This document shows positions 15,001-23,068 of a DNA stretch of 64,000 nt, piece after piece; the stretch's first letter is position 1; each line of letters opens with the position of its first letter. The notes below the pieces were generated by a model that saw nothing but the letters and a program-made list of their open reading frames with translations, made no database searches and was not told the DNA's origin. A program made the position numbers and the translations under genes. The DNA is from Patiria pectinifera (Eukaryota > Echinodermata > Asteroidea > Valvatida > Asterinidae), in NCBI GenBank assembly GCA_029964075.1, contig CM057146.1, positions 8,823,501 through 8,887,500 of the forward strand, read 5' to 3'.

Positions 15001-18000
15001 AAAAAATGAAGACCCTTGTAAAATATTATTACAAAATTTTCTTTAATTGATAACAAATAATCTGTAATTATAGTAAGGAATTCACCACCAAAACTTGAAT
15101 TTAGCACCATCATTTTTGAATGCCAATTTTGCAGTTGTTGCTTTTTTACAGTGTTGTAGTCGAGGCCACAACCTCCGAGGCCGAGGCCAAGGCCGAGGCT
15201 ACAACCTTAGAGGCCGAGGCCGAGGCCAAGGCCACAACCTTCGAGGCCAAGGCCGAGGCCGAGGCCACCACCTCCGAGGCCGAGGCCAGCTATCAAAACA
15301 CATAATAAAATATAATCACTAAAACAAGGCTAAGATTATGTTGGAGTTTTAACATCTTTTTAGTTGAATTCACTGAGTTTTGGAGTGCCTGGCTTACAAA
15401 TTTACAGCTTGCAATGGGTTTCCTCTTGTAGGGAGTCCGGCGAATTTTATTTTTTAAAGAAAGAAATCTCAAGTTTTGTATCACTGAAAGCAAATTACAC
15501 AACAAAATCAATGGAGTTTGAATCAGGCTCATAAGTGGTTGCCCTTTGGAGATACAACAATAAAGTCCAAATTTTGAGTTTCTATTCTGTAAGATTTACA
15601 TTATTTACTTTTAGCATGTTTTATAAATCTTATTTTCAAAACCTATCAAAATGCTTAATATCATAGGATCCCCATTAAATAAACAACAACTTGATTTTTC
15701 AATCAGGTTTTTACCACTCATAACCAAAAAGTTACGACCCCCCCGACCTTCGCACTGTCCAGGCGCACGCCGAGCAAACACCGCGATGCGACCAGACAAT
15801 GCCAGACGGCCCGCCGTTACGCACGGGCAAAGCATAGTTCTAATCCCGCTCCACACAACGGGATAAGTGTCCACGCATTATCACTGTTAATACCGCGGTA
15901 CCAAACAAAGTCTGGCAATGGCCAATCCCGCTCCAAACAACACGGTAACAGGGAACATGCGTGCATGATATCACTCAGTTCATCAAATTGACCATGAATT
16001 CTCAGATCATCCGATTTGGATCCAATGGCTTCGAAGAATTTTAAGATCATGGCAAGAGGTAGGGAGTCCAGAGGTTTTGGCCGTATATCTGTATCCACGC
16101 AAAATTAGTCAATTTCAAACCGTGCTTATACATGTAATAAGTATCAACATGGCTCTAAAAATACAAAAAAAGTATCCTGGTACCACGAGGAATACTGACT
16201 CCTATTATGAAAACACTCATTCAGAACTTTGCATTCATTTGGATGGAAAAACGAATTCTGAAATCGCGCTTTCCATATCGACCATTTGCGCCAAACATTA
16301 CCGTGTGAGCCGGAACTTTCATTTAAATCACCGTGTAAAAATAAAATCTACTTGATAAATGGTAACTGTTTTTATCATATCTTTATGAAAAAAAATGGTA
16401 CGGACTAGTACACTCGATCGTACCCAGAAAGTTCAGACTTTTACTGAAACAGTGGCCTATAAAAAGAAATGATTAAGCTAGCTGCACCTTGCCGCAAATC
16501 ATTTTTAAAGGTCGGGGTACAGAGGCGGAACGAGATAATTTTGTACAACACTGCAACCAGACTAGTCTACTACCACATGTTATTGTACGCAGATGGGATT
16601 GGTGCCAGACTTATGTAGTCTGGCACGCGGTAAAATTTATAACGCTTGCACGCACGTGGAAAGCTGAAGCGCAGGCTAGGCGAAGATGCTATGTACGTGA
16701 ATACGTTCAATGCAACCATTTCCAGTTCATTCGTGCGTACATTGTATATGCGTTCGATTCACGGAACCCACTGCGGCAGAATCTCAAGGGTTTGATACGG
16801 TAAAATATTAAAATTAATTAGAATAGAAAACACATCAAAATGGGCGGCCTCGAGCCGGCCTCGACTGATTCACCGAGGCCGGAAGGCTCCGAGGCCGAGG
16901 CCTTGCACCTCCGAGGCCAAGGCCATGAAAATCGGCCTCGAGGCCGAGGCCGGCCTCGAGACCTCCAACACTGCTTTATTATTCAAAAGTGTAAAATACA
17001 TGTTTACTAGTTTACTGCATCTGGGTACCAGACCAAAACAAACCTAGTAAAAATAAGAAAAATGCAAGAGAAGAAGTTCAGATTTCAGGAAATAAATTGT
17101 GAAACATGTGGAATCTAGTGAGTCTACTTTAAATCAAGAAAAAAATTAAGGCTTTTTTTTTGTTTTTTGGAAAGCTAAGTTTCAGGTTGATGCCTTTCAT
17201 TCAGAAACAAAGTTACACTTCTATACTTCATCTGTAGATTGTTTCTGACTTTTTTTTCTTCTTTTCTTTTGTTTTTGGTTGTCCAGGGTCACGTGACGAT
17301 ACGCGGCGCCACCTACCTCAGCATCCGGTTTGACGAGCGCTGCAGCACTGAGAGCGAATGTGACATCCTGACGTTTGCATCGGACCCAAACTACAAGCAC
17401 GACAAGCACGACTTCAGCGGGGGTCGGGAGAACTGGAGTGACTTTGAGATGCAAGGTGGGTGCGGCTCACATCATGGGAGGTGTTTTTTTTTTAAACACC
17501 CGTGGGAACATTTACAGTTATCTGGAAATGTACCTACAGTACATCACAATTTAAAGTTCACCTGGGAATGGTAATTTCTCTTCACACTTTTTCTCTTCCC
17601 GGGGAATTCATTTTCAATTCACAAAGTGTGAAAAGAATTTCCCACAGAAGGATAACATTTTCGCCTTTTTACACAAGTGGGAAAATATTTTCTTAAAACT
17701 GGAAATGCCAATGCAAACGCGAACTCTTTTCACAAAGTTTCACTGTAACTTTCAATTGCAATGTACTGTATCAATTTAACCAGTTCGCGCCGGGTTTATT
17801 TTGACATCGATCGGACCCAGGCACGGGATTAAGCTGTAATGAACCTCGATCCCAGACGGGTTCAGGCTGTCATCTGTGGGTAGCACATCCTGATATTTTC
17901 AGTCTCGCTCGCTGACAGATATTTCCGGCCTCACTTGTTGTGTGTTTATCCGTCATCAGATCCTAATACCGTAAACCCTTTCCATGTATACACGTCATTC

Positions 18001-21000
18001 AACGTTAACTGGTTAAAGAGAAAATCCTTGCTCAAAGTGAAGATAAGACGGGTACCAAATACTCTGCGAAATGTTTCTGTCTGAAATGGTATTATTCGGA
18101 AGGAAACAATCATTGAAGGTGCTTTAAGGAAATGTGCCGGCGGGCACAAATATTTTACGTGAGTTAGCAAGGGGATCCAGTACTAGACATTGCCTCACGT
18201 GACATGACCAATGTCTCAGATGTAGGGTCAAAGAATGGCAAGAGCACATCATCTTCCTGATGACCCCACAAAATTGCAGACTAATTTTAAAAAATATTTT
18301 TTAAACATGTACATTATTTCTGTGTTTTATTCAGGTGATGTTCTTTACTACAAGTTTGTGTCTGACAGCAGTAACAACGACTGGGGTTACAAGTTCACTG
18401 TCATTGGCAACAGGCTAGGAAGGTAGGAGTCAAGTATTATCTAGCATTTCAAGCTTCAAATGTGCAATAAATATTTCTTTCATTTGTGCGATAAGGAGTT
18501 CATATCACCGATATTTGTTTTGGTTTAGAAAGAGATTGTATTGCATTTCATCTTAAATACGCAACAAATATTTGTCTTAGCACATCACTTTCAGTCCCCT
18601 ACCAATAGATGCTTAAATTGAACCAGTTAAGGTCGGGTTTATTTTGACAAGAACGGACCGAGGTAGGGGTTTAATATTCACTCGACCGCAATGCCAGGCG
18701 GGTCCAAGCCATCACCCTGGGGCTGCAGAGTCATATTTCCGGCCTCGCTCGGTGGCTGTGGCTCGCTGACAGATATTTTGTGGCCTCTGTCATTGCGGGT
18801 TTTTGCCTCTGTCATTGCAGCCATCACCCTGAAGCTGCACAGTCATATATCCAGCCTCGATGGGTGGCTGTGGCTCGCTGACAGATATTTTTTGGCCTCT
18901 TGTCATTGCGGATTTTTCAGTCATGCGATCTGACGTTCGAAAAACTTGTGCATGTATACACGGCCTTTGGCGTGAACTGGTTAAAAGAATTTTGTTTGGA
19001 AAAAGAAGCAAGAAATTCAGATTGGAAGTTAAATGCAGTACAACTCCGATGTAACAAGTCTTTCCTTCGTGGTATCTGTCTGTCAAATGAATGGTGTTTT
19101 TTTGTTTGTGCGCAGCAAAGGGAAGCAATGTTTGTCGCAGAAAAGTAATAATATCAATCTTTTTGCTCGTCCATTTGACAGATTTGACACCGGCTACCTG
19201 ATTCTGAACACTGTGCTGTCCAAGCAGGAGTTGACAAGGTACGACACCGTATGACGCTTTATGTATGCCTATAATGTTTGTGTATCGGCGGCCATTTTTG
19301 GAAGACCTGGGCGAAATGGTAAAAAAAGCAACATAAGTTAACCCATTAAGGACGGGGTGTAATGGGGACATTCCTCCACACATAGAGCAAGTGGCCCGCA
19401 TGACTGCACGGCCTTTGTGTGGTAGCGGGACTGCACAAAAGCAGCAGCTGTGGAACTACCCACTAGCTGTGTGCCACGGCATACCACAGCTGGCTACTGC
19501 ATTCCAATGAGGATTAGCGGCCGCGGCCATGACCGCTTCCCGTACGCATGGGGTTAATGTAGGGCGTAATGGGCATATGCTGTCCATCCAGTATATAGAG
19601 ATCAGTGGTTTTTGCTAATCAAATATCAATGGTGCTTATCAAATGACTCTGCTTTAACTCCGTGAACTTGACCTCAATTTGGACTGGTAGCTTGCTTTTT
19701 ACTCAGCAAATATTATTTGCGCTTAACAATTTTCCCTGTTTACCAGCTCCATGACTGATACATACATTTCCATGATATTTGTTGTACAGGCATATAGCAC
19801 TGAAGGAGCTGTGGGCTTGGCTGGTGCACGTCGCATGTCGGCAGACAGCTCAGTACAGACTCAAGACGGTCCAGATTCTACTACAAGTTCTGCATACACT
19901 CACCAGGTAGGGCCGATGTAGCCTGAATATCCGACTCCATGAAATATAGACTCATTGGTAGTTTTGCGCCTGCGTAAGTATGATAATAAAGACTCCATGA
20001 AATATAGACTCGTTGGTAGTTTTGCGCATGCGTAAGTATGATAATATAGACTCCATGAAATATAGACTCGTTGGTAGTTTTGCGCATGCGTAAGTATGAT
20101 AATATAGACTCCATGAAATATAGACTCGTTGGTAGTATTGCGCATGCGTAAGTATGATAATTAGGAGAGTGACTGGTCACGTGCGAGGGATTAACCAATA
20201 ACAGGGAAAAGGAGTTTTACTTTCATGGGAGTCAGATTTTCATATGACATTGGTTCATGTCGTGTCAAGAACATGTCATCGCCTTGAAATATGAAGTGTA
20301 GTTTGTATGGGGTAAGTTCAAGATCTGAGGGTGCCTTGTGAGACATAAACATGAAACTTGGATAACTATGATTCGCAATGTTTGTGTGATCTGGTTTATG
20401 TGGAATGAATTAAAGGTAGATTATATCATTTGCAGCTATCCACAAAGTAACTGACACAGTTATTGTTGAAAAGCTTACTTGATTTACAGATAGTAATGGC
20501 ACTAAACTGAAAAAAAAAACCTGCTTATAATATCCGCCGTGCACAAAATTTGTAAAGAGCGAATTACGTTATGGTGGTATTTGTACACTATTCTGTACTA
20601 TAGTGTTAATGATCGTTGGTTTTGAACAGCTCCCCCCCCCCCATTGAAAGTATGGTACAAGCCAAAAGCCCCCACATTGATTTTGCGGAGGCAAAGTGTC
20701 CGGAGAAAAAAAAAACCTGTCTACATTTCAGCATTTATTTGCTGATAAAACCGCCCTCCCCTTTAAAATTTCCTGGATCCGCCCCTGCTAGCTAGCTGAT
20801 ATTCAGTTCTACTGTCTGTCGTAAGAAGAAGCTAACTTAAAAAAAACAACATGAATATGAAAACTCTCATCTCCCAGCAGCGCCAAATCTGCCAGCGACT
20901 CGGCAAGCATCGACGTGGCAACAGCCCCTGACCTGGGTCTCTTGAAACCCCTACTGAGGTTGCTGGACTCCATGAATGAGAAGCTGGTACCTGACGCTGT

Positions 21001-22750
21001 ATCTACCACGCTACCGCCGTTACAGCGGGCCCTGACGGAACTCTTCATGAGAGCTGAAAACCTGGCTCTTGTAAGTCATTTTACTCATAAATTTTGATGA
21101 AATTTTTGGTCGAGAAGATAGAAGTGATAGGACCAAGTAATAAAAAGAGCCAAGTTCTGGTCTGGGGTTTTTGAAAAAGGGAGGAGGCCCTTTTTTCCCT
21201 CCGAGATGGTGGATTTTCCAAGATGGCTGATACTTTTGTGGCCAGAGGAGCCACCGCCCTTTCTTTGAACTCGCACACGCACAAACAATTATTTTGCTGG
21301 AAAGAAATGAAAAGACAAAACTAATTGCAAACGTATGATTTAAAAAAAAAAATTTTTTTTTAAAGCGGGCAGGAAAAAGGAAGCGTTTCTTCTCAGGCAA
21401 AAAAAAAAAGTCTTTGGTTTCTGGTATGGAGTTTGCCCCAAAAGTGGTGCTGCAATGCAGCTTTTTTTTCCCCCCTTTTTTTTTCTTTAAATGTCGGCTG
21501 ATGACTGCAAATGGTGCCCGACTAAATTTAGTGCAAAATATATGGGAGTCTAGAGAGGCCACATAAAGCTTATACTCGATAACCCCATCTAAAAAAAAAA
21601 AAAAAACACGTTAAAATTGTGCAGCAGCAGGATCCCAGTCAAACCAGTGAGTTTGGCGGTTTTGCGACATCATCTTACATTGAAAAAAGAAACTCTATAA
21701 TTTTGCCAACACGCATGGCTACGGTGACACGTGCGCAGACCAGAAACCGGAGCCCTTTTTTTTGGGCTCTGCAAGATTTTTTAATGATTTATTATGCATT
21801 CCGTCCTAGGACTGGGGATTTAAGGAGGAGTATGCCTTGGCCATGATAGATGAGAAATGTGTCCTAGCTGCTATTGTCCAGGTAGGAATATAAACGCTAA
21901 TTAGAATAAAGAGCATTGCTCAAGGACACAAACAATACAAAGACTATTGGTCTATAACATAACAAGGCCTTAGAGACCTTTATCATGCTGCCACTATTTC
22001 AGTCATGTTCCCTGTATTCAATGATAGTAATGATTATTTTTGTTTGTGCAAAAAGGAACCAGACAATTTTTCCTTCCAGCCTCGCTTTGGTAACATTGTT
22101 TTGAATGGGATTAAAATCAAGATGGCCGCAATAAGATAATGGTTTATTAGTCCCTTATAGATTTAATCATCTGCATCACCACTGATTGACACGTCCAAAA
22201 TATTAGGGGTTTTTGTTGGGGGGGGGGGGGCTTTCACCAGTGACAGTGGCCCAAATAATTAAAGGAAGGGCATGAAGACGTTCCCCTCCACAACCAACAA
22301 AAAAGGGTACAAGAAAAGGGGGGCACAAGGGAAAGCTCACCCAAGGCACTGTACTTGAATGTACTCTAAATCCAATAGTTAAAACTACCATAATCGGATG
22401 TAAATGTTATGTATTTACATATGTATACATGCAAGTTTCTACCATGGACAGCGCCACCTGGAGTCGGGGGGGGGGGGGGTGTCATAGACCCTCCCACCCC
22501 CTCAGCCCCCCTCCCCCAATCACCACCCAGCTTTATTACTTTCAACACTACTGGGCTTATCGGTTGCGACAAGAATTCACTAATAATGTTTACCAGGAAA
22601 CTATGTCATCTCAAACTATTTTTTAATAACTATTTTAAAATTGGTTTGCAGGGAATTAAGAACGTAGCTGCTTTAGGTATTGCCATCGGCCTTCCCAACA
22701 AAGCAACGAAGGAATGGCAGCAACTCAAGCCTTCAGCCAAGACAGATTAG
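1..22750 (+). CDS. ZZEF1: ZZEF1-like protein, C-terminal 771 residues (19 exons, 5' part outside window)
   Basis: Joined exons: 1-67, 659-770, 1816-1886, 3052-3081, 6309-6428, 7221-7580, 8080-8180, 9476-9631, 10154-10244, 11494-11589, 13103-13276, 14786-14929, 17287-17455, 18335-18422, 19182-19238, 19800-19916, 20878-21070, 21810-21881, 22652-22750. All junction phases agree and the frame runs to a TAG at 22748-22750. Residues here are counted from the window edge. Residues 134-253 are an acidic, Ser-rich linker; 508-611 form a CUB-like beta-sandwich segment with the motifs GATYLSIRFD, FSGGRENWSDFE and WGYKFTV; 612-771 are mainly helical. I recognise this order as the C-terminal part of ZZEF1, a roughly 3000-residue animal protein with EF-hand, APC10/DOC and ZZ zinc-finger domains further upstream. 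That identity is from memory of the family and has not been searched. Codon use is GC-richer than the introns. Confidence 0.75.
659..770 (+). CDS. ZZEF1: ZZEF1-like exon b
   Basis: Residues 23-59 (VKDYKLVMDEELGQ...), after the acceptor TACTCAG and before the donor GTCAGT, ending in phase 1. It is probably helical. The frame stays open into the intron for about 70 codons, so a naive ORF here overextends. Confidence 0.75.
1131..1577 (+). repeat. Tandem duplication, unit about 223 bp, 2 copies
   Basis: Copies start at 1131 and 1354. Both hold AACTTGTCAAC, CAACAAACAGTATTGTAAG and GCCATTTTGCCAGAA. It lies in intron b-c of the ZZEF1-like gene and has no coding potential. Confidence 0.85.
1816..1886 (+). 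CDS. ZZEF1: ZZEF1-like exon c
   Basis: Residues 60-83 (GELSVETVWVLYLIMKAI...), a hydrophobic helix-like segment. Acceptor AATCAG, donor GTAACT; the split Gly codon matches the previous phase. Confidence 0.75.
2072..2181. mobile_element. Short foldback MITE (110 bp)
   Basis: The ends are inverted: GGCCCCCTTCAATGG at the left and its complement at the right, about 29 bp with two mismatches. A related copy lies at 40573-40661. Confidence 0.75.
2316..2446. mobile_element. Palindromic MITE (131 bp)
   Basis: Inverted ends AGGGCCATCACAGATTT and AAATCTGCGATGGCCCT. An inner pair, GTAGAATAACA and TGTTATTCTAC, extends the stem. Confidence 0.75.
3052..3081 (+). CDS. ZZEF1: ZZEF1-like micro-exon d (30 nt)
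   Basis: Ten residues, NRAGAQFVRS, between TATTTCAG and GTAAGT. Its length is a multiple of three, so it could be skipped without shifting the frame. Confidence 0.65.
4114..4435. mobile_element. MITE with about 38-bp inverted ends (322 bp)
   Basis: The left end starts AGTGTGCCACCAAGAGTTTG; the right end is its near complement, ending CTTGGTGGCGCACT. It lies in intron d-e. No second copy in the window. Confidence 0.75.
4811..5067. mobile_element. Repeat family AGGGTCGTTC, copy 1
   Basis: The left end AGGGTCGTTCTATAAATTT is matched by an imperfect inverted right end (AATTAATAGAATGATCC). It aligns over its whole length with 34214-34447. Confidence 0.7.
5104..5400. repeat. Interspersed repeat, copy 1
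   Basis: It shares ATCTTCAAGCAAACTTGA, CTTGAAGATAA and TGCACTACATTATTCCGTGT-type blocks with 31903-32252, with internal inverted pairs. Confidence 0.65.
5974..6148 (-). mobile_element. About 180-bp MITE family TATAGACC, copy 1
   Basis: It is the reverse complement of 21971-22149 and 22887-23068. Shared blocks are ATCATGCTGCC, GGAACCAGAC and CCTCGCTTTGGT; the ends are short imperfect inverted repeats. Confidence 0.75.
6309..6428 (+). CDS. ZZEF1: ZZEF1-like exon e
   Basis: Residues 94-133, including ELIPLLVHLASQATKL, an armadillo-like helical stretch. Acceptor AATTTCAG, donor GTAAAC, phase 0 at both ends. Confidence 0.85.
6678..6757 (+). mobile_element. SINE 3' fragment
   Basis: GCGCCTTGAGTACC, a TATATAAG block and a (TTA)n tail match the 3' end of the SINE at 6832-7200. 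No tRNA-like head. Confidence 0.65.
6832..7200 (+). mobile_element. tRNA-derived SINE, near full length
   Basis: The tRNA-like head has a B box GGTTCAAGTCC. The body holds CTTGGGCAAGGCACTTTGTC and CCCAGGAGTTAATGGGTACC, and the tail holds GCGCCTTGAGCACC and ATTATTTATTA. It ends 20 bp before exon f, so the exon's branch-point region probably lies at or inside the SINE tail. Confidence 0.8.
7221..7580 (+). CDS. ZZEF1: ZZEF1-like exon f: acidic/Ser-rich linker
   Basis: Residues 134-253 and the longest exon of this gene. It starts ILSIRLYTYGKSG, then runs through an Asp/Ser-rich tract (DDDMDSDDSDESYS) and a Ser/Thr/Pro-rich part with SP sites. This looks like a disordered, phosphorylatable linker (inference). 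Its acceptor lies 20 bp after the tail of an intronic SINE. Confidence 0.88.
8080..8180 (+). CDS. ZZEF1: ZZEF1-like exon g
   Basis: Residues 254-286 (FTNDAFQTPLPILRAIYEKS...), ending in a split Trp codon that the next exon completes. Acceptor TTTTTAACAG, donor GTAGGT. Confidence 0.85.
8181..9139. other. Intron g-h, 5' part
   Basis: No gene. Two runs of 11-13 C (8881-8893 and 8917-8929) lie between weak inverted arms (AAAAAACTGCCAGCTGGC and GCCGGCACTGACAGTTTTT), perhaps a degraded MITE. Confidence 0.4.
9140..9362. mobile_element. TTAA-flanked MITE with CCCTAA ends, copy 1
   Basis: It begins TTAACCCTAAGTACCCC and ends GGTTAGGGTTAA. The interior repeats CCAAGTCC and CCATCAA motifs shared with 32296-32478 and 37639-37981. 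Confidence 0.8.
9476..9631 (+). CDS. ZZEF1: ZZEF1-like exon h
   Basis: Residues 287-338. It starts WFLDEDAPGVSSEVKELA and ends in a Ser-rich stretch (FSASSSLPK). Acceptor CTGCCCAG, donor GTATGT, phase 2 at the end. Confidence 0.85.
10154..10244 (+). CDS. ZZEF1: ZZEF1-like exon i
   Basis: Residues 339-369 (PAVTPNEAEPEPCMDGSLKL...), polar and probably unstructured. Acceptor CTCATCAG, donor GTAAGA; it restores phase 0. Confidence 0.8.
10372..10802. mobile_element. TTAA-flanked MITE with internal GGATTTTGGAGGATTGAGGA repeats
   Basis: It begins TTAACCCTAACCC and ends GGGTTAGGGTTAA. The interior is an irregular array of a GAGGATTGAGGATGAATGG-type unit, unlike the other CCCTAA elements, so it is a different internal sequence with the same ends. 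Confidence 0.75.
10988..11398. mobile_element. hAT-like MITE (GGGTGTGC / GCACAGCCCTA ends), copy 1
   Basis: It starts at a diverged GGGGTGCGC and ends CCGAGGCACAGCCCTA, with repeated GGGTACCCGG-type inner motifs. It aligns with 56737-57174 through CTCGGAAGTTGCT and TTACGGGTACTCGAT. Confidence 0.75.
11494..11589 (+). CDS. ZZEF1: ZZEF1-like exon j
   Basis: Exactly 32 codons, FYHKQQRSKSAALLKKELNS onward, a basic helix. Acceptor TTGGACAG, donor GTGAGT, phase 0 at both ends. Confidence 0.8.
11590..13102. other. Intron j-k
   Basis: No gene seen. Region 12390-12870 is rich in ATTCTTG and CAAGAAT words with short direct duplications (a 45-bp block around 12560-12635 and GCATTCTGGATATTCTTACA at 12653-12690), possibly a decayed foldback element. 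Confidence 0.5.
13103..13276 (+). CDS. ZZEF1: ZZEF1-like exon k
   Basis: Residues 402-459, with the helices VNYAISIMYARHLLAALLAD and PAQIVSMLDLLQRGEEKEV. Acceptor TTAAACAG, donor GTGGGT, phase 0 at both ends. A nested transposon complex starts 80 bp downstream. Confidence 0.88.
13406..13771. mobile_element. MITE with GTCTCCGGTTTCTGG ends, copy 1 (nested)
   Basis: The ends AGTCTCCGGTTTCTGGTATG and CATACCAGAAACCGGAGACT are perfect inverted repeats flanked by A or T runs. A second copy is at 21398-21768, sharing GCCCGACTAAA and GTGCAGCAGCAGGA. Confidence 0.85.
14113..14621. mobile_element. TTAA-flanked MITE (TAGTCCATCATT), copy 1 (nested)
   Basis: TTAA at both borders. The ends hold ATAGTCCATCATT and AATGATGGACT. 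It is nearly identical to 33647-34152, including a GC-rich ATGTCGCGCACTGATCCGAC block. Confidence 0.88.
14786..14929 (+). CDS. ZZEF1: ZZEF1-like exon l
   Basis: Residues 460-507 (VVSNIVTHCEPELLAPLTVA...), helical. Acceptor TTTCTGCAG, donor GTGGGT. It lies 64 bp after the nested mariner-like element of the preceding intron. Confidence 0.85.
15149..16973. mobile_element. hAT-type non-autonomous element (1825 bp) with GAGGCC arrays at both ends
   Basis: The ends are CAGTGTTG and CAACACTG. They are flanked by an 8-bp target duplication with one mismatch: CTTTTTTA (15141-15148) and CTTTATTA (16974-16981). Both ends carry arrays of (GAGGCC)-type 6-mers in inverted orientation. No transposase ORF is seen inside. 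Confidence 0.88.
17287..17455 (+). CDS. ZZEF1: ZZEF1-like exon m: first half of CUB-like domain
   Basis: Residues 508-563. GHVTIRGATYLSIRFDERCS is a typical opening strand pair; the Cys pair in CSTESECD and the motif FSGGRENWSDFEM follow. Acceptor TTGTCCAG, donor GTGGGT. Confidence 0.9.
17776..18016. mobile_element. Repeat family AACCAGTTCGCGCC, copy 1
   Basis: Ends TTTAACCAGTTCGC and GTTAACTGGTTAAA are inverted. The inner GGGTTTATTTTGACA, GCTCGCTGACAGATATTT and CATGTATACACG are shared with 18619-18985. Confidence 0.7.
18335..18422 (+). CDS. ZZEF1: ZZEF1-like exon n: second half of CUB-like domain
   Basis: Residues 564-592, containing LYYKFVSDSSNNDWGYKFTV, the conserved closing strands of this domain in large cytoplasmic proteins. 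Acceptor TATTCAG, donor GTAGGA. Confidence 0.9.
18619..18985. mobile_element. Repeat family AACCAGTTCGCGCC, copy 2 with internal duplication
   Basis: Ends AACCAGTTAAGG and GCGTGAACTGGTT. An internal segment of about 120 bp (CCATCACCCTG to CTCTGTCATTGC) is present twice, so this copy is longer than copy 1. Confidence 0.7.
19182..19238 (+). CDS. ZZEF1: ZZEF1-like exon o
   Basis: Residues 593-611 (FDTGYLILNTVLSKQELT), directly after the CUB-like domain. Acceptor TTTGACAG, donor GTACGA, split Arg codons at both ends. Confidence 0.85.
19338..19557. mobile_element. Possible MITE with TTAACCC / GGGTTAA ends
   Basis: It starts TTAACCCATTAAGGACGGGG and ends ACGCATGGGGTTAA; the interior is GC-rich. 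Only the short inverted ends support it. Confidence 0.4.
19800..19916 (+). CDS. ZZEF1: ZZEF1-like exon p
   Basis: Residues 612-650: HIALKELWAWLVHVACRQTA, then a leucine-rich helix. Acceptor TTGTACAG, donor GTAGGG. A 58-bp minisatellite begins 16 bp after the donor. Confidence 0.88.
19933..20162 (+). repeat. Minisatellite, 58-bp unit, 4 copies
   Basis: Units start at 19933, 19991, 20049 and 20107. Each holds GACTCCATGAAATATAGACT, and copies 2-4 hold TTGCGCATGCGTAAG. It starts 16 bp after the donor of exon p. Confidence 0.93.
20412..20515 (-). mobile_element. Fragment of the TAGTCCATCATT MITE
   Basis: ATCATTTGCAGCTATCC, AAAGTAACTG and TTGTTGAAAAGCTTACTTG match the reverse complement of the right end of 14113-14621. 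Confidence 0.65.
20878..21070 (+). CDS. ZZEF1: ZZEF1-like exon q
   Basis: Residues 651-715, with DLGLLKPLLRLLDSMNEKLV and PLQRALTELFMRAENLAL. There are two tandem acceptors, CCCAG|CAG, three bases apart; both keep the frame (NAGNAG-type, one optional Ser). Donor GTAAGT. Confidence 0.87.
21398..21768. mobile_element. MITE with GGTTTCTGG ends, copy 2
   Basis: It aligns along its whole length with 13406-13771. Ends TTTGGTTTCTGGTATGG and CCAGAAACCGGAGCCC. It lies 42 bp before the exon r acceptor. Confidence 0.82.
21810..21881 (+). CDS. ZZEF1: ZZEF1-like exon r
   Basis: 24 codons: DWGFKEEYALAMIDEKCVLA onward. Acceptor GTCCTAG, donor GTAGGA. A MITE (21398-21768) ends 42 bp before the acceptor. 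Confidence 0.85.
21971..22149 (+). mobile_element. About 180-bp MITE family TATAGACC, copy 2
   Basis: GAGACCTTTATCATGCTGCC to ATGGCCGCAATAAGATAATG. Inside the last intron of the ZZEF1-like gene, 700 bp before copy 3. Confidence 0.75.
22652..22750 (+). CDS. ZZEF1: ZZEF1-like terminal coding exon
   Basis: Residues 740-771 (GIKNVAALGIAIGLPNKATK...) ending KTD and a TAG stop. Acceptor GTTTGCAG. An AATAAA follows 75 bp after the stop. Confidence 0.88.
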   Translation, partial: GIKNVAALGIAIGLPNKATKEWQQLKPSAKTD

Positions 22751-22824
22751 GTATGACGACAGACTTCAAGATCCACAACCGCTTCAAGAATGCTCAGCTG
22801 TACAAACATAATGAACAGACTTCA

Positions 22825-22830
22825 AATAAA
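22825..22830 (+). terminator. poly(A) signal AATAAA of the ZZEF1-like gene
   Basis: The first AATAAA after the stop codon (22750). Cleavage would fall near 22845-22860, just before the repeat copy that starts at 22887. A longer 3' UTR is possible. Confidence 0.55.
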
Positions 22831-22886
22831 GAAGGCAATGTCACCATCATCTACTCGTGAACGACCCACTCTTGGGTTTCATGCCC

Positions 22887-23068
22887 TATAGACCTTTATC
22901 ATGCTGCCGCCATTTCAGTCATGCTCCCTGTATCCAATAACAGTACTGAATGATACTGTTTTGTGTGCAAAAAGGAACCAGACTAGTTTTCCTTCCGGCC
23001 TCGCTTTGGTTACGTTGATTTGAATGGGAAAAAATCAAGATGACCGCAACATGATAATGGGCTATTGA
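22887..23068 (+). mobile_element. About 180-bp MITE family TATAGACC, copy 3
   Basis: TATAGACCTTTATCATGCTG to CATGATAATGGGCTATT. It begins about 60 bp after the poly(A) signal of the ZZEF1-like gene. Confidence 0.78.

Noticed and set aside
15095-15322. ORFs coding GRGRGQGHNLRG-type repeats
   Set aside because: They arise from the GAGGCC arrays at the left end of the hAT-type element.
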